Assembly: GCA_965658375.1 (NCBI GenBank)
Contig: CBFHSD010000031.1
Location: 1 to 25,625, forward strand
Reading direction: 5' to 3'
Length of the DNA stretch: 25,625 nt
Origin: CBFHSD01 sp965658375
Lineage (GTDB): Bacteria > Bacteroidota > Bacteroidia > Flavobacteriales_G > Salibacteraceae
In this document: in pieces, positions 8,544 through 16,513 of the stretch
Position numbering within the stretch: the stretch's first letter is position 1
Layout of the letters: each line of letters begins with the position of its first letter
Made by a program: the position numbers and the translations under genes
The notes under the pieces: generated by a model
What the model was told of the DNA's origin: nothing
Database searches by the model: none
The model's input: only the letters and a program-made list of their open reading frames with translations

Positions 8544-9361
8544 GTTTGTTGAATGATCCATACGAAGGTTTCAAGTTTGAAAACGGACAAGTTCAAAAGG
8601 TCAAAGACACACTTACTACAGAAGAGGCTTTGCAAATTAAAGTCAACGGAAAGCCGTTTACAGTCATCATGCGTTCTCCAGGATTAGAAAAAGAACAAAC
8701 TATAGGTTTACTCTATGCCGAAAGGGTTTTGAATGAACCGGCTGATATCGAAATAGAATTTACTGAGCATTCTGAGTTAGGTTACATCACAGAACTGAAT
8801 GTGCATATTCCAGACAAACTCATTGGAAAAGGGTTGACCAATACGCGTTCATTGCTTTCGGTTTCTAGCTGTGGCATTTGTGGCAAAACAGAATTGCCAG
8901 AATTGAATGAAAATAAGAATCCGTTGGATTCAACACACCGTTTTAAAGTAGGAATGCTGAGTAACTTATTCGAGAAACTCAATCAAAGACAAGCTGCTTT
9001 TGAGAAAACCGGTGGTTCTCACGCTGCGGCTTCTTTCTCTCTAAAAGGAGAAATACTCGCTTTTGCAGAGGATGTTGGAAGGCACAATGCCGTAGATAAA
9101 GTAATAGGAATCAATATTTTAAACGATAACTTGAAAGAGGCGCGTTGCTTATTAGTAAGCGGACGTGTTTCTTATGAAATCATCAGCAAGGCTTTTATGT
9201 CACGAATGCCTATTTTGGCTGCTGTTTCGGCTCCTTCATCTTTGGCGGTAGACTATGCCAAAGAGCTTGGTATTACCTTACTTGGTTTTTGCCGCGGAGA
9301 GAAGGCTACCTGCTATTCCCACCCAGAACGATTAGTTGTTAAAGCGTATGAAGAAAGATAA
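8540..9361 (+). CDS. fdhD: Formate dehydrogenase accessory sulfurtransferase FdhD
   Basis: FdhD carries sulfur from a cysteine desulfurase to the bis-guanine-dinucleotide Mo cofactor, a step needed for formate-dehydrogenase-type enzymes. The 273-residue protein has the expected CxxC as SSCGICGK (Cys111 and Cys114), followed by GGSHAAASF (about 158-166), EDVGRHNAVDKVIG (177-190), SGRVSYEI and the C-terminal GFCRGEKATCY. Its start overlaps the moaC-moaB stop by four bases. Its end overlaps the start of the downstream oxidoreductase by 14 bases. This directly ties the oxidoreductase to a sulfurated cofactor. Confidence 0.95.
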   Translation: MSLLNDPYEGFKFENGQVQKVKDTLTTEEALQIKVNGKPFTVIMRSPGLEKEQTIGLLYAERVLNEPADIEIEFTEHSELGYITELNVHIPDKLIGKGLTNTRSLLSVSSCGICGKTELPELNENKNPLDSTHRFKVGMLSNLFEKLNQRQAAFEKTGGSHAAASFSLKGEILAFAEDVGRHNAVDKVIGINILNDNLKEARCLLVSGRVSYEIISKAFMSRMPILAAVSAPSSLAVDYAKELGITLLGFCRGEKATCYSHPERLVVKAYEER

Positions 9362-11654
9362 AGCTCAAACCATCTCAATTGAAACTCCAGAAAGGCTGAC
9401 AGGTATAAAGGTGTCAAAGCCAAAGTCCAAAGCTGCTGGTGTACCTGGTGTTAAAGCTGCTATGAACCAGATGCGCATGTACATGAAAGCAGGAGACGCA
9501 TTGAAGTTGAGTTTTAAAATCAACCAAAAAGATGGTTTTGATTGTCCGGGTTGCGCATGGCCGGATCCTGATGATGATCGATCAGCTTTAGGTGAATACT
9601 GTGAAAATGGGATTAAAGCCATTGCTGAGGAGGCAACTAAAAAGTCCATCGATGCAGATTTCTTCCAAAGACATTCGGTTCAAGAAATGAGTCAATGGAC
9701 AGATTTTGAGATAGGGAAGAAAGGCAGGTTGAAACAGCCTATGTATGTAAAACAAGGGCAAAGTCACTATGAACCAATTTCTTGGGATGGAGCTTTTCAA
9801 TTGATTGGTAAGCATCTGAATGAGCTTGATTCACCAGATGAGGCCATTTTCTATACCAGCGGAAGAACTTCAAACGAAGCGGCATACCTCTATCAACTTT
9901 TTGTCCGCGCTTATGGAACCAATAATTTGCCTGATTGCTCTAACATGTGTCACGAATCAAGTGGCGTTGGACTTTCCGAAACAGTTGGAATTGGTAAAGG
10001 ATCTGTTACTCTAAGCGATTTACACGAAGCAGAATTGATTATTGTGATGGGGCAAAATCCTGGAACAAATCACCCTCGAATGCTAAGTGCTTTAGAAAAA
10101 TGCAAGAAGAACGGTGGTAAAATTATTACGGTAAATCCTTTAGTAGAAGCTGGCTTAAAAACATTCGTAGATCCGCAGAGCGTAACAAGTGTTCTAGGCA
10201 ATGGTACTTCACTAACGGATCTGTACCTGCAAGTAAAAATCAATGGAGATATTGCTTTTCTGAAAGCTGTGATGTCATTGCTTTTGAAGAAAGAAAAGGA
10301 AGCTCCAGGCACTGTATTCGATCATGAATTTATTAAAGAATATACCAGTGGATATGAAGAATTCATTCACGAACTGGAAGAAATAGATTTTGAAGCCTGC
10401 ATGGCCGATTGCGGCTTGAGCATATCACAAATAGAAAAGGCAGCAGACCTTATTGCGCGTAAAGAACGCATTATCATTTGTTGGGCAATGGGGCTTACAC
10501 AACAAGAAAATGGCGTTGGAAACATCAAAGAAGTTGTCAATCTCTTATTGCTAAAAGGTGCTATCGGTAAGCCTGGAGCGGGAACCTGTCCGGTAAGAGG
10601 GCACAGCAATGTACAGGGCGATCGCACCATGGGTATTTGGGAGGCACCGAAAGAACCCTTTCTGCAAAAGCTCGATGAAGTGCATGGCATTCAGTCACCT
10701 AGAGCGCATGGATATGCTGTTGTAACAGCCATAGAGGCCATGAAGAAGGGCGAAGGGAAGGTGTTTTTTGCCATGGGCGGAAATTTCTTGTCGGCTACTC
10801 CAGATACCAATTATACTGGAGAAGCACTGATGAATACCAAGCTGACTGTTCATGTGTCAACTAAGTTGAATAGATCGCATTTCGTGCATGGTAAAGAAGC
10901 ATTGATTCTCCCCTGTTTGGGAAGAACAGACATTGATATACAAAGTGGGAACCCGCAATTTGTGACTTGTGAGAACAGCATGGGTGTGGTTCAAAAATCC
11001 GAAGGAGTATTAAATCCTCCAGCAAAATCACTAAAAAGCGAAGTGCGCATTGTCGCAGAGATGGCCATAGCAACGTTGAAAGAGTCAACCATTGACTGGG
11101 ATGGTATGTCTAAGAATTATGATTTGATACGAAATGCAATAGAGCAGGTGATTCCAGGTTTTGACGATTACAATGCAAGGGTTCGTATTCCGGGTGGGTT
11201 CTACCTACCGAATGGTGCACGTAATAGAAAATTCAACACGAGCAACGGCAAGGCGAATTTCTCGGTGGTGGAGAAGCCAAATGTACAAGTTGCCAAAGAT
11301 GAGTTGGTGATGATGACCATGCGTAGCCATGACCAATACAACACCACTATTTATGGCTTGGATGACCGTTACAGAGGCATTGAAAACGAGAGGAGAGTAG
11401 TGTTGATGAATAAAGAAGACATTGCTGAAAGAGGCCTGAAACCGGGAAGCTTGGTAGATCTAGCAAGTAGTTTCAATGGCAAAGAAAGGAGGGTAAACAA
11501 GTTTGTGGTAGTTAGGTATCATATACCTAAAGGCAACTGCGGAACCTACTTCCCAGAAACAAATCCTTTGGTGCCAATAGATTCTTTCGCAAAGAAGAGT
11601 CATACTCCAACAAGCAAGTGGGTAGTGATTAAAGTGGAACCTCACAAGCGCTGA
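9348..11654 (+). CDS. FdhF/YdeP-family molybdopterin oxidoreductase
   Basis: This 768-residue protein belongs to the molybdopterin oxidoreductase superfamily, YdeP-like branch (formate dehydrogenase alpha-like). The start is the ATG at 9348; an in-frame TTG at 9336 precedes it. Near the N-terminus DCPGCAWPDP (Cys66, Cys69) and EYCENGIKA (Cys85) occupy the place of the [4Fe-4S] motif of FdhF, but only three of the usual four cysteines are present. SNMCHESSG places Cys201-His202 where formate dehydrogenase H has selenocysteine-His, so Cys201 is the likely Mo ligand. VMGQNPGTNHPR and PVRGHSNVQGDR are cofactor-binding loops, and the C-terminal dinucleotide-binding domain holds MTMRSHDQYNTT. No Tat signal is visible, so it should be cytoplasmic. 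No electron-transfer subunit is encoded beside it. The substrate is unknown, and formate is not assured. Confidence 0.9.
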   Translation: MKKDKAQTISIETPERLTGIKVSKPKSKAAGVPGVKAAMNQMRMYMKAGDALKLSFKINQKDGFDCPGCAWPDPDDDRSALGEYCENGIKAIAEEATKKSIDADFFQRHSVQEMSQWTDFEIGKKGRLKQPMYVKQGQSHYEPISWDGAFQLIGKHLNELDSPDEAIFYTSGRTSNEAAYLYQLFVRAYGTNNLPDCSNMCHESSGVGLSETVGIGKGSVTLSDLHEAELIIVMGQNPGTNHPRMLSALEKCKKNGGKIITVNPLVEAGLKTFVDPQSVTSVLGNGTSLTDLYLQVKINGDIAFLKAVMSLLLKKEKEAPGTVFDHEFIKEYTSGYEEFIHELEEIDFEACMADCGLSISQIEKAADLIARKERIIICWAMGLTQQENGVGNIKEVVNLLLLKGAIGKPGAGTCPVRGHSNVQGDRTMGIWEAPKEPFLQKLDEVHGIQSPRAHGYAVVTAIEAMKKGEGKVFFAMGGNFLSATPDTNYTGEALMNTKLTVHVSTKLNRSHFVHGKEALILPCLGRTDIDIQSGNPQFVTCENSMGVVQKSEGVLNPPAKSLKSEVRIVAEMAIATLKESTIDWDGMSKNYDLIRNAIEQVIPGFDDYNARVRIPGGFYLPNGARNRKFNTSNGKANFSVVEKPNVQVAKDELVMMTMRSHDQYNTTIYGLDDRYRGIENERRVVLMNKEDIAERGLKPGSLVDLASSFNGKERRVNKFVVVRYHIPKGNCGTYFPETNPLVPIDSFAKKSHTPTSKWVVIKVEPHKR

Positions 11655-11698
11655 TACGTTAGAGTGGTCAGTTTTTGAATGTAAAAGGAATAAAAGCA

Positions 11699-12004
11699 AT
11701 GATGAATTTAAGCGGAACGCCTACAAATAATAGAGCAGAGTTTTATGGCAATTTGAAGAAAAAGCTGGAAGAGCAACATGACTTCCCGACCTTGTATATG
11801 TTCAAATTCATTGTTCCAAACGAATTGGAGAAGGAAGCACAATTGATGGGCATCTTTCAAAAAGAAGAATCAGAATTTTCTTCGCGAGAAAGCAAAACAG
11901 GCAAGTACATCAGCCTTACCATTAAGGCTGTTATGGTAGATGCTCAAAGCGTAATTTCAGCATATCAAAAAGCAGAGAAAATAGAAGGAATCGTGAGCCT
12001 TTAA
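11699..12004 (+). CDS. DUF493 (YbeD-like) small protein
   Basis: This 101-residue protein has the DUF493/YbeD ferredoxin-like fold pattern: FPTLYMFKFIVPNE in the first strand and turn, SKTGKYISLTIKAVM in the middle and a closing VISAYQKAEKIEGIVSL. Family members are proposed to be regulatory or ligand-binding, with no established reaction. The start is one of the paired ATG codons at 11699 or 11702; an upstream in-frame TTG at 11675 is less likely. It begins 44 bases past the oxidoreductase gene and may be read from the same transcript. Its stop shares the palindrome TTAA with the stop of the opposing DUF2797 gene. Confidence 0.8.
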   Translation: MMNLSGTPTNNRAEFYGNLKKKLEEQHDFPTLYMFKFIVPNELEKEAQLMGIFQKEESEFSSRESKTGKYISLTIKAVMVDAQSVISAYQKAEKIEGIVSL

Positions 12005-12798
12005 GCAACAGATATTCCAACATAATACCCGCTAAATTTTCTAATATTCAACACCATGCCTCCTTCAAAGAGTAGGTATTGTCCTCTTATTCCCATCAGT
12101 TTCCCGCTGATTTCAGGAGTTTTATCAAAATTGAGGCTTTTCACTTTAGTTGGGTATTCTGTTACGGGGTAGTGAAGCTCAAGCACCTCATCTTCTTGAT
12201 TGATGAATTTTTGAAATTCATCTGGAACCAAAGAGGCAGCAAGCTTTTTTTGTTCCGCTAAATCTATAGAGATGTTGCACTCATTCTTAAGCATTCTTTG
12301 CCAAGGTGTTTTGTCGCCCATGTGGTTCTTTAAGGCAACTTCAATCATTCCACATTCAAAGCGGTTGTTAGTTCGTGCGAGCACAATGGTTTTCCACGCC
12401 CCTTGGTCAATCCAGCGTGTAGGCAATTGTGTGACTCTTGTAATTCCCACTTTTAAAGCACTGGTGAGCGCCAAGTAAACTACATGAGGTTGCACATGGT
12501 GTTTTTGTTCCCATTCAGGATCGCGCCCTTCTCCAAGATGGCCTCTGCATAATTCTGGTCGTATAATACATTCTGCATTCATGGGAGAGTTTTGAAAACA
12601 AGGGTAGCAAAACCCTTGGCCAAAAGCTTTTTTTGTTAGTCTTCCGCACGCAATGCAGTTGATTCTGCCTTCAAACGACAAAGAGATGTGTTCTCCAATA
12701 AGCTCATTCATGAGAATTGGCTTATCTAAATTCAGTTGGTAGTTGATGGGTTCGCCAAGTGCTGCTGGCATTTTATGTAGGTTACCTTCAAAGTGCAT
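12001..12798 (-). CDS. DUF2797 protein with Cys-rich zinc-like domain and GIY-YIG-like core
   Basis: This 265-residue protein matches the DUF2797 family, which has no assigned function. The first third has Cys pairs CIAC (48, 51) and CYPC (64, 67), plus Cys77, Cys84 and His100-His101, a pattern suggesting a zinc-binding module. The middle (107-153) contains VVYLALTSALKVGIT, then Arg128 in PTRWIDQGAW and Glu153 in GMIEVAL. The layout aromatic-strand, K-V-G-hydrophobic-T, Arg, Glu resembles GIY-YIG/T5orf172 nuclease domains. That resemblance is my inference from pattern only. The C-terminal third (LMGIRGQYLLFEGGMVLNIR) looks like a small beta domain. It is divergent from the S4 gene and convergent with the DUF493 gene. 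Confidence 0.85.
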   Translation of the reverse strand: MHFEGNLHKMPAALGEPINYQLNLDKPILMNELIGEHISLSFEGRINCIACGRLTKKAFGQGFCYPCFQNSPMNAECIIRPELCRGHLGEGRDPEWEQKHHVQPHVVYLALTSALKVGITRVTQLPTRWIDQGAWKTIVLARTNNRFECGMIEVALKNHMGDKTPWQRMLKNECNISIDLAEQKKLAASLVPDEFQKFINQEDEVLELHYPVTEYPTKVKSLNFDKTPEISGKLMGIRGQYLLFEGGMVLNIRKFSGYYVGISVA

Positions 12799-12827
12799 TG
12801 TATTTTCGTGTTTTAATTGAAACAGAG

Positions 12828-13031
12828 ATGACGTTTGAAATAAGCAAAGATCACATTGAACTCAATAAACTGCTTAAGATAATCAATTGGGTAGAAAGTG
12901 GAGGAGAAGCCGGGTTGGTAATTGCCGAAGGCCTTGTGGTAGTAAATGGTGAGGTTGACACCCGTAAACGCAAAAAATGCCGCAAAGGCGATGTGATTGA
13001 GTTCGAGGACCAAAAAGTCACCATTATTTAA
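12828..13031 (+). CDS. Small S4-domain RNA-binding protein (YbcJ-like)
   Basis: The 67-residue product is essentially a single S4 RNA-binding domain. ELNKLLKIINWVESGGEAG is followed by the loop VIAEGLVVVNGEVDTRKRKKC and a final strand, close in layout to E. coli YbcJ. Such proteins bind structured RNA, probably rRNA or ribosomal particles, but a precise role is not settled. The start is the ATG at 12828. The in-frame extension upstream to 12759 overlaps the divergent DUF2797 start and encodes no family sequence. The 3' end overlaps the convergent peptidase gene by eight bases. Confidence 0.85.
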   Translation: MTFEISKDHIELNKLLKIINWVESGGEAGLVIAEGLVVVNGEVDTRKRKKCRKGDVIEFEDQKVTII

Positions 13032-14160
13032 GAGCATCTTTGTGTAGACTAAAAGAGATAGTTTTCATTCTCATGTAGCTTTCGCTGATGTAAAAATAGC
13101 CATCTATTCCGCGTGCGGTTCCCCATGAGTTTTTCACCAAATAGTAATTATTTCCTTCTTGATCTACCCCTTTTCCAATAATGTGCATCAAATGATCATC
13201 AGTAGTAGCAAGCGATTCAAAACCTTCTTGTCTTATTTCTTGAGTGACTTCTAATTCAGGCGAAATCACTTTAAAAAGATTTTCTCTTTCCTCTTTGCTT
13301 AAAGACGTGTAGGACTTTTCTGGATGAATAGCCAAGCCATTTTTTGTAGACCATGTTTTCTCGCTTACATCTGCATCCCAAACTACGGTGTAGCCCTTTT
13401 TCAATGCTTTGTCTAGGGTTGTCATAAGTTCATCCAATGAAAGATTCATATAACTTTGACTGGCCCAATTGTCTGGAATCTCAAGAATCATTTCTGCATC
13501 AAAAGGAGAGTTGGTAAAAGAAGTCAAGTGTAAATAATCCATTGGTTCAAGCTTTACCACTTCTTTTGCAAAACTTTGAGGAGTATATGTTTTCCCTTCG
13601 TAATCAAAGCTTTCAGGAATTTCTCCTAGATAAACATCTAGTACTTTGCTTACTGCATCTCTCCATTTTGGGCTCAGTTGACCGCTGGGAAGATCAATGT
13701 AGGAATCTAACATAGTCTTCAGAACCTTTATAAGCTCTGAGTGATTATTACGTTTGTCAGCATCTCGCCTTTCTGGAAAAGCAGCTTCTGGCACAGCACC
13801 ACCATCTAAGTAAGCGTTGAACACATCATGGGCCAAGCTTCCTTCGCCAAAACTGCTATTTCCTTGTCTATGAATGTAGTTCTCTGCCTTGCGCATGTAG
13901 TTCAAGCGCACATAATACATTTCGGATAAGTCGATGCTTTTGCCTTGTAAGCGTATTACTTCAGATTCTAGAAAAGAGGTTGTAGAATAGCTCCAGCATG
14001 TTCCGGTAGATTCTTGATTTTTTATTTCGCTGGCTTCAATGTTTATGGTGTTTGTGAATTCGTATCCTACGCTCTCTTTCTTTTTTTGAGCAAATCCAAA
14101 AGAAAGTAGAGTGCTTACCACAACGGCCATGGAACTAAGTGAAGATATTGTCCTAATCAT
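13024..14160 (-). CDS. Secreted C1B cysteine aminopeptidase (PepC/bleomycin hydrolase family)
   Basis: This papain-fold peptidase of family C1B trims N-terminal residues from peptides. The triad is visible: NQESTGTCWSYS gives Gln49 (oxyanion) and Cys55, DDHLMHIIGKG gives His326 and VKNSWGT gives Asn344. The first 25 residues (MIRT, a hydrophobic run, SFGFAQ) form a Sec signal peptide, so the enzyme acts in the periplasm or outside. Classical bleomycin hydrolases are cytosolic. At 378 residues it is shorter than cytosolic PepC (about 445). It is a single gene, convergent with the S4 gene. Confidence 0.9.
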   Translation of the reverse strand: MIRTISSLSSMAVVVSTLLSFGFAQKKKESVGYEFTNTINIEASEIKNQESTGTCWSYSTTSFLESEVIRLQGKSIDLSEMYYVRLNYMRKAENYIHRQGNSSFGEGSLAHDVFNAYLDGGAVPEAAFPERRDADKRNNHSELIKVLKTMLDSYIDLPSGQLSPKWRDAVSKVLDVYLGEIPESFDYEGKTYTPQSFAKEVVKLEPMDYLHLTSFTNSPFDAEMILEIPDNWASQSYMNLSLDELMTTLDKALKKGYTVVWDADVSEKTWSTKNGLAIHPEKSYTSLSKEERENLFKVISPELEVTQEIRQEGFESLATTDDHLMHIIGKGVDQEGNNYYLVKNSWGTARGIDGYFYISESYMRMKTISFSLHKDALK

Positions 14161-14261
14161 ATTGCAAAAATACGCAGAGGCGTTTAATGTTGGGCCTAGA
14201 AAAATGGAGAAGGATTTGTTATTATCATAATAGTATCAACAAATAGTAACGTAAGTTTTAA

Positions 14262-14486
14262 ATGTATTTATTCTTGATTTATAATGTAAGTGCTATTCAG
14301 GCAATTAGAGCGTTGGAAAAACCCAAGTATCAACGTTTGCCAATTATTACTCTTACGGCAGATGCTTACCAAGAAGTTGAAGAACGCACAAAATCAGCAG
14401 GAATGAATGGTTATTTGACAAAGCCATTGCATCCAGATACTTTTAAAGAGAAATTACTCTACTTCAAAGCAATTCTGGTTAAGTAG
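14262..14486 (+). pseudogene. Truncated response-regulator receiver domain fragment
   Basis: The 74 codons encode the C-terminal half of a CheY-like receiver domain as found at the end of hybrid sensor kinases. RLPIITLTADAYQEVEERTKSAGMNGYLTKPLH carries the conserved Thr (TLTAD) and Lys (TKP). The half with the acidic pocket and the phospho-accepting Asp is missing. Homology begins near QAIRALEK (codon 13 onward), the preceding residues do not fit the family, and a stop codon lies immediately upstream of the ATG. I read it as a remnant left by deletion or rearrangement, not a working gene. Its last eight bases overlap the end of the sixA-like gene. Confidence 0.7.
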
Positions 14487-14967
14487 ACTTTGGTGTTTGG
14501 TAAAACGCTAAAACTCCTTGCTTTGCTTTTTTCCAGCTGTCTGTTTTGAACTTTAAAACGGCAACCGCACAAGTAGGCATAGTTTCAACTTTTGTATCGC
14601 ACAGTTTGCTTAACAACCAAGATATGCTAGGGTTGTGGCCAATAAGAGCAACACGGCTGTGTTTCTTTTCAATTTGTTGGACCAATTCCAGTAATTCTTC
14701 AGGAGAACTGTGGTAAATACTTGGAATAATTTCAATCTTTTTTTTGGGATATCCAATTGTCTTTGAAAAAGCTTTGGCCGTATCGTATGCTCTTTTGGCA
14801 CTGCTTGAGATCAATAAATCAAAGCCTCCGCCTCCATTGTCCAATAGCTCTTGGGCCATTACTGGAGCATCAGATTTACCTCGTTTGTTCAATGGGCGCT
14901 CTATATCCGGTAAATCTACATTGTTCCAAGAAGATTTCGCATGACGTATTAATATGAGCTCTTTCAT
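14479..14967 (-). CDS. SixA-type phosphohistidine phosphatase (histidine phosphatase superfamily)
   Basis: This 162-residue protein of the phosphoglycerate-mutase-like superfamily has the SixA size. The catalytic RHG-type motif is LIRHAKSSW (Arg8, His9). A second Arg lies in SSAKRAYDTA (Arg59), and a Glu-containing segment IYHSSPEELLEL and a second catalytic His in IGHNPSIS (His111) follow. SixA removes phosphate from phosphohistidine on Hpt domains or PTS proteins; the natural target here is unknown. It starts three bases after the M28 peptidase stop, so the two are probably co-transcribed. The neighbouring receiver fragment may be coincidence. Confidence 0.88.
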   Translation of the reverse strand: MKELILIRHAKSSWNNVDLPDIERPLNKRGKSDAPVMAQELLDNGGGGFDLLISSSAKRAYDTAKAFSKTIGYPKKKIEIIPSIYHSSPEELLELVQQIEKKHSRVALIGHNPSISWLLSKLCDTKVETMPTCAVAVLKFKTDSWKKAKQGVLAFYQTPKST

Positions 14968-14970
14968 TCT

Positions 14971-16353
14971 TTAATAAGTACCTTCTAATTGATCTAAAAT
15001 TACAATAAGGCTCGCAAGTGCTGCTGCTCCCATTTCTAACTCTCTATAGTTAACAGATTCTAATGTATCGGTTGCTGCATGGTGAAAATCAAAGTAGCGC
15101 TGAGTGTCAATTTTTAAACCTATCAATAAAATGTCATCACTTTTAATTTGGCTAATATCTGCTCCTGTGCCCCCTTTAGTAAAACTATACAGACCATATT
15201 TTTCGAGCAATGGTTGTGCAATGGACTTAATTGTTTCAATGTGCAAGGAGTCTCCATCAAAATCAAATCCTAAAGGTCTAAAACCACCGCGATCGGTTTC
15301 TATGGCATAAATGTGATTTAACTTTTGTTGCTGTGAACTGTCTGCGTACACTTTTGCCCCAGCTAAGCCATTTTCTTCATTCATAAACAACACACTGCGA
15401 AGAGTGTGTTTTGATGTGTAACCAACAGCCTTTAGTAAACGAAACGCTTCAATACATTGTGCTGACCCTGCGCCATCATCATGAGCACCCTCTCCTAAGT
15501 CCCAAGAGTCAAGGTGGCCTCCTATTAAAATAATCTTGTCAGGATGTTCACTTCCCTTCATCTCGGCAATAACATTATGAGATAAGGTATCTTCTAGCGT
15601 TTCAGCTTGGCTATGAAGAAAACCTTTTACTTCTTTACCTTCTTGCAAAGAGGAACTGATGAAGTTGGCATTATTGGTAGAAATCGCAAAAGCAGGGATT
15701 TTTGGACTTCCCTCTAAATAAGCCATACTTCCTGTATGAGGGAAATCATTCTGGCTTAAAGATAAAGAGCGTGTAAGTGTAGCAATAGCTCCATATTCAG
15801 AAGCTTTAGAGGCTCCAGCCCAACGGTAATTTACAGAGCTGCTATACGCTGCAAAAGTGTTGATGAAGGCAGGATTCATCGGACGATTGTAGAAAACGAT
15901 TTTTCCTTCAATTTCAGCTTTCCCAATTTGTTCCAGCTGGCCAAAATGCGTAATCTCTATTACATCAGCAACAAGGCCACCTTCAGCGGTTCCAACACTT
16001 CCACCTAGTGCAGTTACTTGTAACTCTGTAGTTTTTTGATCAATGATTACAGCTGCCCTTTCGTCTGCTCCTCTGTTCCAATTGGGTACCATACATTGTT
16101 GCTTTATTACCCTAGAACAACCAATGTCTTTAAAACAGTTTGCGGCATAGTCAACCGCTTCTTCGGCTTTAGGTGAGCCAGAAAAGCGAGCTCCAATATT
16201 CTTACAGAAATAAGTAAGGTAGGAGTAGGCCTTTCCGTTGGTGAGAGACTCTTTGTAAATACTGTCTACCGTTGCTTCAAGGGTATTGCTTGACTGGGCT
16301 TGCGCATTAAAAGTCAAGAAAAAGAATACGAATAAGCTTAAGTATTTTATCAA
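14971..16353 (-). CDS. Secreted M28 zinc peptidase (carboxypeptidase Q/PGCP-like)
   Basis: This exported metallopeptidase with a two-zinc M28 core has a PA insert, as in plasma glutamate carboxypeptidase. Numbered from the chosen start, metal ligands and catalytic acids are seen in GGHLDSWDLG (His280), GAHDDGAGS (Asp292), FMNEENGLAG (Glu326, Glu327), ETDRGG (Asp354) and YFDFHHAATDT (His424/425). No ATG is available before the domain. I place the start at TTG 16351-16353, which gives a compact signal peptide (MIKY, hydrophobic run, FNAQAQ) and is preceded by AGAGGGAA a few bases upstream, an SD-like site uncommon in this phylum. Longer TTG starts reach 16410 but put 19 charged residues before the signal. 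The mature enzyme probably degrades peptides in the periplasm. Confidence 0.88.
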   Translation of the reverse strand: MIKYLSLFVFFFLTFNAQAQSSNTLEATVDSIYKESLTNGKAYSYLTYFCKNIGARFSGSPKAEEAVDYAANCFKDIGCSRVIKQQCMVPNWNRGADERAAVIIDQKTTELQVTALGGSVGTAEGGLVADVIEITHFGQLEQIGKAEIEGKIVFYNRPMNPAFINTFAAYSSSVNYRWAGASKASEYGAIATLTRSLSLSQNDFPHTGSMAYLEGSPKIPAFAISTNNANFISSSLQEGKEVKGFLHSQAETLEDTLSHNVIAEMKGSEHPDKIILIGGHLDSWDLGEGAHDDGAGSAQCIEAFRLLKAVGYTSKHTLRSVLFMNEENGLAGAKVYADSSQQQKLNHIYAIETDRGGFRPLGFDFDGDSLHIETIKSIAQPLLEKYGLYSFTKGGTGADISQIKSDDILLIGLKIDTQRYFDFHHAATDTLESVNYRELEMGAAALASLIVILDQLEGTY

Positions 16354-16513
16354 AATTCCCTCTAATTTTTTGATTTCCAATAAGCTGTAATTAATACAAG
16401 TTGAATGCAAGATACACTACGAATAAAAAACTACGAAGGGTTTTATTCGAGAATTTCTATTTTTTTGAATTTGAGCATTTTTTAGACTTTCTTTCCACCT
16501 AAATTAAGTCATC

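Noticed and set aside
10367..10690. 107-codon open frame on the minus strand inside the oxidoreductase gene
   Set aside because: It is fully antisense to a well-supported gene, with no domain pattern or start context.
14165..14172. TATTTTTG (-7 consensus) on the minus strand before the C1B peptidase gene
   Set aside because: The transcript would start at or inside the ATG and no -33 TTG lies at a fitting distance.
14220..14232. Palindrome TATTATCATAATA upstream of the receiver fragment
   Set aside because: It is short, purely A/T-rich and next to a gene remnant; it is likely chance.
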